Of a stretch of 64,000 bases of DNA, positions 25,231 through 35,439 are shown piece after piece (the first letter of the stretch is position 1; each line of letters begins with the position of its first letter). The translations under genes were made by a program, and so were the position numbers. Under the pieces are notes generated by a model, which saw only the letters and a list, made by a program, of their open reading frames with translations, ran no database searches and was not told the DNA's origin. The DNA is from Cherax quadricarinatus (lineage: Eukaryota; Arthropoda; Malacostraca; Decapoda; Parastacidae), in assembly GCF_038502225.1 (NCBI RefSeq), contig NC_091369.1:11193069-11257068 (forward strand), written 5' to 3'.

Positions 25231-25820
25231 CTTCATATTTTGACAGCGGCTTCCTGGATATCAAAACACGGAAAAAAAATACTAACCGAAATCCGCAACG
25301 TTCTTGTGGGAACCTTCATGCATAGAGTAAATGTTGAGAGAGAGAGAGAGAGAAAGGAAGGAGAGGAAATGCATATAAACACTATAAAACTACTCACAGA
25401 GGCAAACACTGAACATTTGAACCTGTTCACAGATGAATTACCTGAACATGTGAACAGTCTGCATTTGTTCACGATTCTAAACTTTAAACTTTAAACGTTC
25501 AACTTTTAAATTCTTCGGAGGAGTTCATATATATGAACACGGAACATTCGGACGTTTTGAACATGCTCAGTCATCTTGTACATTTTTGGGTCTAAAACCT
25601 CTTGAACAGTGTCTTGTACTCTCAGAACGAGTACAAATGGTGCGCTCCCTTTTACGTACAAAAATGAACGTGTAAATCCGAACCCCCTCCCTCCCTAACA
25701 CTCAAGAAATCCCAGGGTAATCCGATCAACAGTGAGGGAAGGTATTTATGCATAGAGTCCCTTTGGCTGCGAAGTAAATCCCGGATTATGTAAAACTGGT
25801 TCTTTAGGGGGCAAGCCGCC
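25230..25820. other. Low-copy interval with GAACAT-like repetition
   Basis: GAACA and its complement recur from 25400 to 25620. No gene supported. Confidence 0.4.
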
Positions 25821-25824
25821 CCAT

Positions 25825-26125
25825 GACGTCATTAAGGGTACCCCTGTGATGTCATGAAGAGTGCCCCCCCCTTTGTGACGTTATTAAGAGTTCCTCTTTG
25901 TGACGTAATGAAGATTACAACTGTAACGTCAACAGTCTGTCTACTGACGTCATTAATCTCACTGACATCAACGGAAGACGTTCAGTGACGTCAACAGGTC
26001 TCTTCACTGACGCCATTAACGATATTACTGACGTCATCAACTGGCCTCAGTGACGTCATCAGTCTATTCACTGACGTCATTAATAGTTCCCTCGCTGACG
26101 CCTTTAACACTTCACTGACGTCATA
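25825..26125. repeat. Degenerate array of CRE-like octamers
   Basis: Loose repeats of about 22-26 bp around CACTGACGTCATTAA. About a dozen TGACGTCA-like palindromes occur, several of them exact (for example near 25943, 25985, 26027, 26050 and 26072). It is a minisatellite by structure. Whether any ATF/CREB factor uses it is unknown. Confidence 0.75.
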
Positions 26126-26159
26126 AGTTTTGTCACATGATGTTATGTCATTTTCAAAG

Positions 26160-26250
26160 TGCGTGTGTGTGTATGTACTCATGTGTTGTTGCAGGGGTCG
26201 ATTCCCAGCCCCTGGCTCCGCCTTTTCGCTGGCCTTTACTGAAAAAAAAT
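26160..26250 (-). mobile_element. LINE-A 3' end fragment with GT tail
   Basis: A GT run is followed by GTTGCAGGGGTCGATTCCCA and CCTGGCTCCGCC. This is the complement of the LINE-A 3' end seen at 39640-39790. Confidence 0.75.
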
Positions 26251-26475
26251 GTTAGTGTATGCAGCATTGGAGGATATGAATATTGGCTGGGTATTTAACC
26301 AGACGAATGTGTGGAAAGTATAACGACTCACTCCTAGCAGTGAGTAAATATATTGTACGTGTAAGGCTGTAGGTTCCAACCTGTGAATTCTGTGAGCGTC
26401 TGGGCCCAGCTGTGGTGCCGTGCAGAAATGTTAGAACACCTTGGTTATTGTAATCACCGGAGGACTGATCCCCAG
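26250..26475. other. Low-copy spacer
   Basis: Sequence between two LINE-A tail fragments. No gene supported. Confidence 0.35.
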
Positions 26476-26477
26476 GG

Positions 26478-26619
26478 TGTGTGTGTGTGTACTCTCCGAA
26501 TTGTACTCAGTTGTGGTTGCAGGGGTCGATACTCAGCTCTGTATGTGTGTGTGTGTGTGTGTGTGTATACTCACCTCATTGTACTCACCTAATTGTGGTT
26601 GCAGGGGTCGATACTCAGC

Positions 26620-26668
<49 letters not shown>
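26478..26668 (-). mobile_element. Two tandem LINE-A tail fragments with GT runs
   Basis: GTGGTTGCAGGGGTCGATAC occurs twice, near 26513 and 26597. Each copy is flanked by GT microsatellite, and the second is followed by a longer GT run to 26668. Confidence 0.8.
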
Positions 26669-26949
26669 GCTCATCAGTGCATCATTAATGTAGTTGTAGT
26701 CTTCATCTGTAACCTACTCAGGGTTCAGTATATTTTACCACCATCATCACAAACACAAGAAAAACAAGGTGTGGAGAGAGTCATTTGGTGGCCAAGTGAG
26801 TAACTCTACCTCACGCCTGGGCCAGCCAATCAGGAAAGAAAATAAAAGGTTAACTACTCTCCCGTCAATTACGGGCGACGAGGTAACGAGGCACTTAGCC
26901 TGCTACGGTAGTTACGTGAGCTGCTTGTCTAGTTACGAGGCTCAGGCGA

Positions 26950-27231
26950 TGTGACGCGAGGATGGGAGGGAAACACTGAGGGAGACATAGAGGAGGAATG
27001 TAGAAGGAGGAAGGATGGAAGGGAGGAAGCAAAATATTGGGGGAGACAAGGAGAATGAAGAGAGGAAGAGAAACATTGAAGGAGAAACGCTAAGAACAAA
27101 GGAAGAGAGGAAGGAAAAGAACAAAGGGATAGATGAAGGAAGGGAAAAATAATGGGATAGAGGAAGGAAGGGAGGGTGGAAGGGAAATATTGAGGGAGAC
27201 AAGGAGAGGGAAGAGAAGATAAGACCTATGG

Positions 27232-27232
<1 letters not shown>
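26950..27232. repeat. Purine-rich low-complexity tract
   Basis: GGAAG, GGGA and GAGAC repeats. Reading frames on the minus strand are S/F/P-rich artefacts. Confidence 0.75.

Positions 27233-27233
<1 letters not shown>

Positions 27234-27317
<84 letters not shown>
27234..27317. repeat. (AT)n microsatellite at a LINE 5' junction
   Basis: About 84 bases of AT. LINE sequence starts directly after it. Confidence 0.95.
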
Positions 27318-27319
<2 letters not shown>

Positions 27320-28187
27320 ATAACGATGCGACTAGCCAAGGAAGCGAATGTTTTCAGATATTTGGGAATTGACTTGTCAGCGGATGGGTTTATGAAGGAT
27401 GAGGGAAACCATAGAATTGATGGAGGAAAAAATGGCGAGTGGTGCGTTGAGGTATCTGTGGAGACAAAGAACGTTATCCATGGAGGCAAAGAAGGGAATG
27501 TACGAGAGTATAGTGGTACCAACACTCTTATATGGGTGTGAAGCTTGGGTTGTAAATGCTGCAGCGAGGAGGCGGCTGGAGGCAGTGGAGATGTCCTGTC
27601 TAAGGGCAATGTGTGGTGTAAATATTATGCAGAGAGTTCGTAGTGTGGAAATTAGGTGTGGAGTTACTAAAAGTATTAGTCAGAGGGCTGAAGAGGAGTT
27701 GTTGAGGTGGTTTGGTCATTTAGAGAGAATGGATCAAAGTAGAATGACTTGGAGAGCGTATAAATCTGTAGGGGAAGGAAGGCGGAGTAGGGCTCGTCTC
27801 CGAAAAGGTTGGAGGGAAGGGGTAAAGGAGGTTTTGTGGGCGAGGGGCTTGGACTTCCAGCAAGCGTGCATGAGCGTGTTAGAAGTGAATGGAGACGAAT
27901 GGTTTTTGGGACCTGATGAGCTGTTGGAGTGTGAGGGGGGTAATATGTGAAGGGATTCAAGAGAACCGGTTAGCCGGACTTGAGTCCTGGAAATGGGAAG
28001 TACAGTGCCTGCACTTTTAAGGAGTTTGGGATATTGGCAGTTTGGAGGGACTTCTAAACTCTCGCATCTGAGCGCCTCTGCAAAGACAGTGATTATGTAT
28101 GAGTGAGGTGAAAGTGTTCAATGATGAAAGTTTTTTTCTGTCTTTTTGATTCACCCTGCCTCGGTGGGAAGCGGCCGACGTGTTGAA
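27318..28187 (+). mobile_element. 5'-truncated RTE-like LINE
   Basis: A 3' part of a non-LTR retrotransposon. It has a C-terminal ORF (27326-27950), a 3' UTR of about 235 bases ending in CACCCTGCCTCGGTGGGAAG, and a short poly(A). The same 3' end occurs alone at 29444-29498. The 5' truncation point abuts (AT)n. Confidence 0.85.
27326..27950 (+). pseudogene. LINE ORF2 C-terminal part, frameshifted
   Basis: This would be the region after the reverse transcriptase of an endonuclease/reverse transcriptase polyprotein. The first frame reads FRYLGIDLSADGF. After a frameshift near 27400 the second frame continues for 183 codons with YGCEAWVVNAAARRRLEAVE, CLRAMCGV, RVRSVEIR and LLRWFGHLERMDQSRMTWRA. 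These blocks are typical of the C-terminus of RTE-like LINE proteins. The catalytic palm is missing because of the 5' truncation, so it cannot act. Family assignment is from memory of such proteins. Confidence 0.8.
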
Positions 28188-28480
28188 AAAAAAAATCTTT
28201 ATTTCTACAAGTACTTGTACAATGTATACAGGCCTGGCCGACATCAGTGACATACTACTATATAGAAAAACCCTTGTTATGCAGAGCATGTCTGGAAAAT
28301 TAGGTCAGTTTTATCCCCAGGATGCCACCCACACCAGTCGACTAACACTCAGGTACCTATTTTACTGATAGTTGAACATGGACAGCAGGTGTCTTAAGGA
28401 AACACGTCCTAATGTTGCCACCCGTACCGGGGATCGAACCAGGGACCGCAGTGTGTGTGAGCTGAGGTCCCGTGATACAT
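28188..28480 (-). mobile_element. tRNA-derived SINE
   Basis: The minus strand carries the B-box GGTTCGATCCCCG (plus-strand 28428-28440), then the body with AGTCGACTGGTGTGG and AGGCCTGTATACATTGTACA, ending in ACTTGTAGAAATAAAG. It starts directly at the poly(A) of the LINE to its left, tail to tail. It differs from the SINE at 1156 in its 3' part and matches the one at 36165. Confidence 0.85.
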
Positions 28481-29215
28481 GACTAAGACCCGTGTCAGGA
28501 AACACATGTCCTGTTTCCTAACAAATCTTACCTAACCTAACCATCCCCTCCCTCAAAGGGTCTGAAAAGGTTTAACAACCTGACCAGTGGGTCAGTTATG
28601 AGGGTGTGTCAGCACACCTTAAAACGTTCACATATTTTATTAATAAAACGATGCATTGAACTAATAGAACAATGTATTCCAGTAATAAAAGAATATATTC
28701 AGGTAGTAAAGCCCTGAAGTGATGTTCAGCTTACAGCCATCACAAGCTTTCATACGGCTTCGTTTAATAACCTTTCTTTCAGCTAGTAATTTGCGTGACG
28801 CAAATTTTTCACAGTTAATGCGTTGATTAAAATCTCTGATCATGCATCAACAATGGTCGATCCTGGCTGAAGCTGATGATTTACAGATATTTTTTTTTCA
28901 AATCTGTTCCACATAAAATGAAACACGTTTCGAACAAGTTAGCTTACGCACACAACCTCCCATCACCAGGTGTTGTATGCTTCCTTCAAGTTTGACACTT
29001 AATCATGTATGCAGTAATAATCAAAATAATAATAATAATAACAATAATAATATGGCATCGAGATTTTTTACTATATTTAGATAGGGTTGAAACTAAGATA
29101 ACGTAAACGTCTTACTGATAAATCTGGAGACTGTGAACGAGCTTCATTAGTGGAGTGAAGGTTAAAAGGCAAACGCAGACACTGCAGCTCAATTGCCATA
29201 GAGTTTGGAAGCAGA
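28480..29215. other. Low-copy interval, no gene seen
   Basis: AT-rich, with a short (AAT)n at 29022-29052 and ACACGTTTCGAAC near 28924. Two CCTAA units near 28530 are too short to be telomeric. No gene supported. Confidence 0.4.
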
Positions 29216-29285
29216 GACAACGTTTTGCTCATGTAGTGGGCTTTTTCAGATGTTCAAATCCCACTACGTGGGGCGAAACGTTGTC
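29216..29285. mobile_element. Small foldback element or remnant
   Basis: The arms GACAACGTTTTGCTCATGTA (29216) and ACGTGGGGCGAAACGTTGTC (ending 29285) pair around a loop of about 19 bases. It carries the GAAACGTTG motif shared with other foldback elements here. Confidence 0.75.
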
Positions 29286-29361
29286 ATTGAAGAACCACAT
29301 TAGACTGAGTTTGTGTATGTTACTTTATACTATTTCTCTCCTACAGCGTTCCTTTGATATA

Positions 29362-29370
29362 TAATTATAT

Positions 29371-29443
<73 letters not shown>
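29362..29443. repeat. (AT)n microsatellite, left of a LINE tail
   Basis: Nearly pure AT with one phase change near 29382. Confidence 0.95.
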
Positions 29444-29635
<192 letters not shown>

Positions 29636-29768
29636 GACTGATTGAAGGAGGGAGTGAGGACCCATTTTCAGAGACTCACAAACAGATTGCAGCTCTCAAC
29701 ACATTGTAAAAAACTTCTCTTTAATACGGTGCTGTGATAACAACGCCTCAAGCCTCTAACACTCCTCC

Positions 29769-29770
29769 CT

Positions 29771-29852
<82 letters not shown>

Positions 29853-30125
29853 TCTCCCTCTCCCTCTCCCGTCTTTCTCCCAATACAACACTCCTTCCAT
29901 TCTATTTCCCAAATCCCGCTTCCCTCTATCCATTCCTACTGCCTCCCCTTTCAACACAATACTATTTCCCCAACTCTTCTACTCACACTCCTTCACCCTC
30001 CTTTCCTTCACCTTCCCTTCCTTCACTCCTTCATTCTACCTCCCATTCCACTCCCCGCTTCACAATCCCCTCCACTGCGCCCTCTTCTCTCTCTTTTCTC
30101 CTCTACATTCCCCCCCCCCCCCACA
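29769..30125. repeat. (CT)n and pyrimidine-rich tract
   Basis: Pure CT to about 29850, then C/T-rich sequence, ending in a C run near 30110. Confidence 0.9.
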
Positions 30126-30424
30126 CTCAGGAAAATTAAAACCCACTTTCTAGATGAAACTCCTGAGCCTGGGCACAGCTGCGTAACTCTCAATGTCTGT
30201 TTCTCCCTAAGTTCTGTTTACCAATCTCCGTTTTCTATATCCTAGTCTGTTTTTGTCTCCCAGTATGTCTTTTCTGGTTCCCAATCTGTTTTTTTTTTTT
30301 TTTACCAGTTTGTCTTTTCTGTTTCCCAGCCACTGTCTTTTTTTTTTACACTTAAGACTTCTACATGAGTTAGACTTTAAGACTTCTGTTGTGTATTACA
30401 AACTAATAACTATTATTTCTCTGT

Positions 30425-30426
<2 letters not shown>
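30125..30426. other. T-rich spacer
   Basis: Repeated CTGTTT and CCCAG motifs with T runs. No gene supported. Confidence 0.4.
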
Positions 30427-30486
<60 letters not shown>

Positions 30487-30704
30487 GGGTTTGACAAGGT
30501 TAAGGATCGTTAGCTTTATTGACAAGCTATTTACAGGTTAAGGATTCCTAACTTTATTGGCAAGCTAAGAGCTGTTACCTACATCAGCTCATTTGAAAGC
30601 ATTTTTATTGTTAAGAGACATACAAGTAGGGAACAGGATGAAGTTGGAGCCATCTGTGGGCCAGCATTTTCATTTGATCAACTGACTTTATCTCGTTGAC
30701 ATCA

Positions 30705-31296
30705 TTATGCTGTACGAATGTGTTCCATACTCGAGTCATCCTGGGTATATAGGATCTCAGATGGAGTGAAGTTCTGGAGAAGGGTACAGCCAGAGTGAAG
30801 TTCTGGAGAAGGGTACAGCCAGAGTGAAGTTGCTGCTTTCTGCCCGTCTTGTGACATAAAAGCTTGTTTCACGCTGTCCTCGAAGTGGATCCAAGTGTGG
30901 TACTTTGACAATATTAGCCTTGTACATAACAGTAAGGCCACCCACATCCCTCCTATGTTGAAGGCTCTGCTGAAATGACAGATCTATCCAGGATGGGTCA
31001 AGGCGAGAGATGAGACGTCTTGCTCTGTTCTCTACTCTGTCAAGCAGTCGCAGATGAGAGGGGGGGCAGGCAAACCAAGAAAGTGGAGCATACTCAAGGT
31101 GTGAGCTTGCGCCTCGTACAGGATCTTGCAACCCCTACTGTCAAGCAGATGCGAAATACGGCGAGTGCTGTAAGCTTCCTGGCTGCCTTGTTTGCAAGAT
31201 TTACAACATGGTTCTTCATGGTTAGTTTGGAGTCAAATTTCACCCCAAGGATATCAACTTCTTCTTCAGGTGCCAACACCCTCCCATTCATCCTTA
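30705..31296 (-). pseudogene. LINE-C C-terminal part, multiply frameshifted
   Basis: Successive frames carry VDILGVKFDSKLTMKNHVVN (31094-31291), then SHLEYAPLSWFACPPSHLRL and LDRVENRARRLISRLDPSWI (30757-31131), then QHNDVNEIKSVDQMK further on. They form one protein's C-terminus broken by at least three frameshifts. The 29-bp tandem duplication near 30767-30825 causes one of them. Confidence 0.8.
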
Positions 31297-31997
31297 CTAC
31301 TGCACCAGCATTACATGGTGCCTAGAGACGATCATCATTTGCGTTTTCTCAGGTGCAAATGTTACTTGCCATCTATTTCCCCAAGCTGATATAGCTCTCA
31401 GCTGGTGATTGATGTAGCTTAGAGCAGCTGGCATTTCTTCTCTTGGATAAGTGAATGTCAGCGTACAGTCGTCTGCATATGCATGTGATTCTGGGATGAG
31501 ATGAAGAAGGTCGTTGAAGTAGACATTCCATAACAATGGACCCAGCACGCTTCCTTGTGGAACACTTGCCCCAATAGGATGTCTTGCTGATTCCGTTCCA
31601 TTGAGAACTACACTTAGAGATCTACCATGAAGGTAATCACTGAGGAGACATAGCGTAGAGCCTGCAATTCCCAGTGCTTGAAGTTTTGCTAAGAGGCCCT
31701 GGTGCCACACCCGGTCGAAAGCGCCAGCAATGTCCAGTGCTACCACACAGCTGACTTTGGATTCATCCAGTGACTGGTGCCACTTAGTGGAGAGGTTTAA
31801 CAACAGATCAGCAGCAGAGTAACCTTTCCTGAAGCCATATTGACGATCACAAAGTAGTGAGTGGTAGTCAAAAAACTCTGTCATTTGTCTTGAGATTATT
31901 GTCTCAAGGATCTTACCAGTGATTGACAGGAGTGACACTGGTCTGTAGTTGGTGATTTCTGCTTTGCTCTTCTTTTTGTGAACAGGGACTACATTTG

Positions 31998-31999
<2 letters not shown>
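31297..31999 (-). pseudogene. LINE-C reverse transcriptase fragment
   Basis: This encodes most of a reverse transcriptase palm, the enzyme that copies LINE RNA into DNA at a nicked target. In order it shows VPVHKKKSKAEITNYRPVSL, QYGFRKGYSAADLL, motif A DIAGAFDRVWHQGLL, motif B SVPQGSVLGPLLWNVYFNDL, and motif C YADDCTL with both aspartates. The thumb-side WQVTFAPEKTQMM follows. The frame stays open upstream of the first methionine to the (CT)n at 31999, so the true start lies beyond the truncation. The clade looks jockey/CR1-like, but I am not certain. The copy is non-functional because the endonuclease and N-terminal parts are missing. Confidence 0.9.

Positions 32000-32036
<37 letters not shown>
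31999..32036. repeat. (CT)n microsatellite at the LINE-C 5' junction
   Basis: Pure CT directly adjoining LINE-C coding sequence. Confidence 0.95.
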
Positions 32037-32039
<3 letters not shown>

Positions 32040-32276
32040 TATAGTCCTCTATTTACCTGGTTATCTACGTATCCTTTTACAAATATTTACCAGTTATTCT
32101 TTTTTTTAGCCTGTTTAAGCAAAAACTTCAATCGTTGTCCTACTCATCTAATATGTTTTCCAACGCATAACAATGCGTCAGTTTCTGAACGAACTCAACA
32201 AACGCCAAATGTAACAATGAGTTATTCTACGTTAGGTTAAATTATTTTATTTCCTGCTTGAGAGAAAGAAGGAAAA

Positions 32277-32280
<4 letters not shown>

Positions 32281-32308
<28 letters not shown>
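32281..32308. repeat. Poly(A) run
   Basis: About 28 A residues with no recognisable retroposon attached. Confidence 0.85.
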
Positions 32309-32310
<2 letters not shown>

Positions 32311-32426
32311 CACAGATTGGGTTATTTTGTTTTCGTTTGTGGGGGGGGGGGTCTGAATGGTCTTATTGTTGTTGCTGTTTTTGTTCCACTGGCAACATTT
32401 TTGGCTCGGGTTTCATGGGCGCTGAA

Positions 32427-32429
<3 letters not shown>

Positions 32430-32500
<71 letters not shown>

Positions 32501-32502
32501 CA
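32430..32502. repeat. Poly(T) then (GT)n
   Basis: About 42 T residues, then a GT run. Confidence 0.9.
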
Positions 32503-32880
32503 TTTGATTGTTTTGTTTATTATTAATGTTTTGTTTGCTTTTGTTCTTGTTAAATCATTGCTGTCTTTGGTTTTGTTCCTCTTGGTTTTATTGTTTATTA
32601 TTGTTTTCTTTTTCTTCGTGTTAAGTCATTGCTGTCCTTGTTTCTTTTACTTGTATGGTTTATTATTAGTGTTTTCTTTGCACTTGTTCAGTTCTAGCTG
32701 TCTTTGTTTTTTACCATTTTACTTGTATTGTTGTATTGTTTATCATTGCTGTCTTTGTTTCCCCTCTTAGTTGTTTGCTTTATTACCTATGTTTTGTTTA
32801 TTAGATCATTGCTGTCTTTCCACAAATTGTATTGCTCCTCTTTATCTTCTTTATTTATCTTTGCTTTTGCTTCCCCAACA
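32503..32880. repeat. Degenerate T-rich repeat with ATTGCTGTCTTTG
   Basis: ATCATTGCTGTCTTTG-like blocks recur about every 60-110 bases between T-rich stretches containing TTTATTATT. This is a weak, old tandem pattern. Membrane-like open frames here reflect T richness. Confidence 0.55.
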
Positions 32881-32884
32881 CTTG

Positions 32885-33800
32885 GAGAAGAACTTTAGAC
32901 GATGTTTCGCTCCCTCCTGGATCATTATCAAGTATGATAATGGTACAAATGGACCGAAACATCGTCTGAAAGTTCCTTCTGGAAAGTCTGGGTTGTTTGT
33001 GAAATGTTTTAGCCATGGTATTGTGAGTAGTTTGTGAATTGTTGCAGCCATGGTATTGTGGGTTGTTTGTGAATTGTTGCAGCCATGGTATTGTGGGTAG
33101 TTTGTGAATTGTTGCAGCCATGGTATTGTGGGTAGTTTGTGAATTGTTGCAGCCATGATATTGTGGGTAGTTTGTGAATTGTTGCAGCCATGGTATTGTG
33201 GGTAGTTTGTGAATTGTTGCAGCCATGATATTGTGGGTAGTTTGTGAATTGTTGCAGCCATGGTATTGTGGGTAGTTTGTGAATTGTTGCAGCCATGGTA
33301 TTGTGGGTAGTTTGTGAAATGTTTTAGCCATGGTATTGTGGGTAGTTTGTGAATCGTTGCAGCCATGATATTGTGGGTAGTTTGTGAATTGTTGCAGCCA
33401 TGGTATTGTGGGTAGTTTGTGAATCGTTGCAGCCATGGTATTGTGGGTAGTTTGTGAATTGTTGCAGCCATGGTATTGTGGGTAGTTTGTGAATTGTTGC
33501 AGCCATGGTATTGTGGGTAGTTTGTGAATTGTTGCAGCCATCGTATTGTGGGTAGTTTGTGAATTGTTGCAGCCATGGTATTGTGGGTAGTTTGTGAATT
33601 GTTGCAGCCATGGTATTGTGGGTAGTTTGTGAATTGTTGCAGCCATGGTATTGTGGGTAGTTTGTGAATTGTTGCAGCCATGGTATTGTGGGTAGTTTGT
33701 GAATTGTTGCAGCCATGGTATTGTGGGTAGTTTGTGAATTGCAGCTACGGTATCGAGGTTTTTTTGTGAATTGTTGGGGCCACAGTATTATGGCTTTTTA
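32885..33800. mobile_element. MITE1-family foldback element with internal array
   Basis: The inner arms AACTTTAGACGATGTTTCGC (near 32891) and its complement (ending near 32973) form the palindrome core. The right side, GGGTTGTTTGTGAA, is the terminal sequence of the MITE1 family. It has expanded into the 35-bp array at 33005-33740. The far end at 33765-33795 (CACAGTATTATGGCTTTTTA) resembles the outermost end of the copy at 42395. Confidence 0.75.
33005..33740. repeat. 35-bp satellite array derived from a foldback end
   Basis: About 21 copies of a 35-bp unit containing GTTGCAGCCATGGTATTGTG and GGTAGTTTGTGAA. Three frames are free of stops on the minus strand, giving open frames of up to 276 codons that are artefacts. 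The unit aligns with about 40 bases of the MITE1 terminus (complement of 42395-42435). Confidence 0.95.
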
Positions 33801-33964
33801 TTATCTTTTATTTTTGCTGTTACTGGTACTTGTGGAGATCAAAAATTCGTTTGTTGTCTTGTGTATTTATTTACACATTGTCTTTGTGTAATATATTTTG
33901 AGTTTGTTCTTTTATCTTGATTTATTCTTATATCTTTCCTTAAAATCTAATTACCTTTATTCCT

Positions 33965-34147
33965 GTAATTATTATTATTATTGTTACTATTATTACTAAT
34001 TATTATTATTTTTATAATTATTATTATTACACATGATTATTATTATTATTATTATTATTACTTATTATTATTACTCATTATTATTCATTATTATTGTTAT
34101 TATTATTACTCATTTTTATTATTCATTACTATTACTCATGATTATTA

Positions 34148-34181
<34 letters not shown>

Positions 34182-34195
34182 TTATTATTATTTTT
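33965..34195. repeat. (ATT)n-rich block
   Basis: Interrupted ATT repeats. It adjoins a GCGCT retroposon fragment on the right. Confidence 0.9.
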
Positions 34196-34275
34196 ATTGA
34201 ACAGTGCTGAAGCCACATGGATCGTACAATTATTACAATCCTCGGATCAAGAGCCCCTCACCAACCTGTATTTTA
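34196..34275 (-). mobile_element. GCGCT retroposon fragment
   Basis: AACAGTGCTGAAGCCACATG, then CTCGGATCAAGAGCCCCTCA. Both match parts of other copies. (ATT)n on the left is the tail side. Confidence 0.55.
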
Positions 34276-34479
34276 CATAATTTTAAGCATTGTTGTTGTT
34301 TTTTTGCCTCAAGGTGTGTTTGTCACGCTTGACTGTTATCGCCGGAATTGTGTTTGTTTGCGCCAAATACATTTCTTGTTCATTGCAAACATTTTGTGTA
34401 CTTTGCAAAAATTTTGCTTTCATTGCCCTTTATAATGGGCAGCACAAAAAAAATATTTTCGACAAATTACCAACTATGT

Positions 34480-34935
34480 TTTGGCGGGGATTTTTCTGTG
34501 TGGGGATTTTTTTGTGTGTGGGAGTTTTTTCCTTTGGGGGATTTTTTTGTATGTGGGGACTTTTCTTGTGTGGGGGATTTTTCCTGTGTGGGAATTTTTT
34601 TCCTATGTGGGAATTTTTTGTGTGGGGATTTTACTGCGTGGGGGATGCGTGGGGATTTTTTTGTGTGGGGAATGTGTAGATTTTTTGTAGGGGATTTTTC
34701 TGTGTGTTTTTGTTGGGGGATTTTTCTGTGAGTTTTTTTTTCTGTGGAGGATTTTGTTCTGTATGTGGATTTTTTTTATGTGTGGGGGTTTTATTCTGTG
34801 GGTTTTTTTTCTGTTGGGGATTTTATCTGTGTGGAGATTTTATTATGTGGGGGATTTTATTCTGTGGGGAGATTCTTTCTGTGTGGGGGATTTTTTGTGA
34901 GAGATTTTTCTGTGGAGGATTTTTTTTTTTGTTTT
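34480..34935. repeat. Degenerate 15-17-bp array
   Basis: About 25 units around TGTGTGGGGATTTTTT with variable T and G run lengths. The glycine/phenylalanine open frames are artefacts. Confidence 0.85.
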
Positions 34936-35079
34936 TTCAGTATTCAATGTTCTTCACTTGTGACGGGTTGTTCCTCACCAGTGTCCAGCAGTTGTCCACC
35001 ATCAAACTGGTCCTGATGTTTCCCTCATATCTCTTCTCCAGGATGGCTGTCTTGGTGAAATCGTTCACCGTGGGGATTT

Positions 35080-35127
35080 GCACCAACACTTAAACAGTTT
35101 CCGCGAAACTGTGTAAAGTGTTGGTGC
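35080..35127. other. Near-perfect 22-bp stem hairpin
   Basis: GCACCAACACTTAAACAGTT and its complement pair across a 3-base loop (CGC). Only one or two mismatches or indels occur. It could be a foldback remnant or could form RNA structure. Nothing shows transcription. Confidence 0.8.
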
Positions 35128-35285
35128 TAAACTAAGTTCAGATTTGAATTCATCGTCTTAAAATCAATTAGAAACATGTTTTTAAACGTGAACTGAAGTA
35201 TTTGTTGGCTAGTGTAATCACTGAGTCATCGCAGTGTCTCTACCTGTGCTGGTATTTAACTTTTGTCTTTTATTGTTAAAGGTGA
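35127..35285. other. Low-copy spacer
   Basis: No repeat or gene supported. Confidence 0.35.
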
Positions 35286-35392
35286 CTCGTAGTAAGCGTG
35301 TGTGTGCATGTATGTGTTTGTCCGTGTGTGTGTATGTATGTGTTAGTGCGTGTGTGTGCATACATGTGTGGGCACACACACACACACTTTGC
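35285..35392. repeat. GT-rich then CA microsatellite
   Basis: Interrupted GT repeats followed by a CA run, forming a weak palindrome. Confidence 0.8.
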
Positions 35393-35439
35393 GAATTCGT
35401 AACTGAATAGAGCAGTCTGAGTACCCTAGTCTAGAGAAC

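Larger units (their letters stand above)
30427..31999 (-). mobile_element. LINE-C: 5'-truncated non-LTR retrotransposon
   Basis: On the minus strand it runs from a (CT)n boundary at 31999 through reverse transcriptase coding sequence and a 3' UTR to a poly(A) tail of about 54 (T run at 30427-30480). Upstream coding is gone. Frameshifts and a 29-bp tandem duplication (near 30767-30825) break the ORF. Confidence 0.9.

Noticed and set aside
24882..25325. Serine/proline-rich secreted protein
   Set aside because: Pyrimidine-rich low-complexity DNA. Two overlapping frames are both open and neither has a domain.
27676..27960. Minus-strand ORF opposite the RTE-like fragment
   Set aside because: Shadow frame of recognisable plus-strand LINE coding sequence.
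28520..28545. Arthropod telomere repeat (CCTAA)n
   Set aside because: Only two or three imperfect units. Not a telomere tract.
32851..33716. 276-codon minus-strand repeat protein
   Set aside because: A 35-bp unit read through three frames without stops gives an open frame by chance. The unit derives from a non-coding foldback end.
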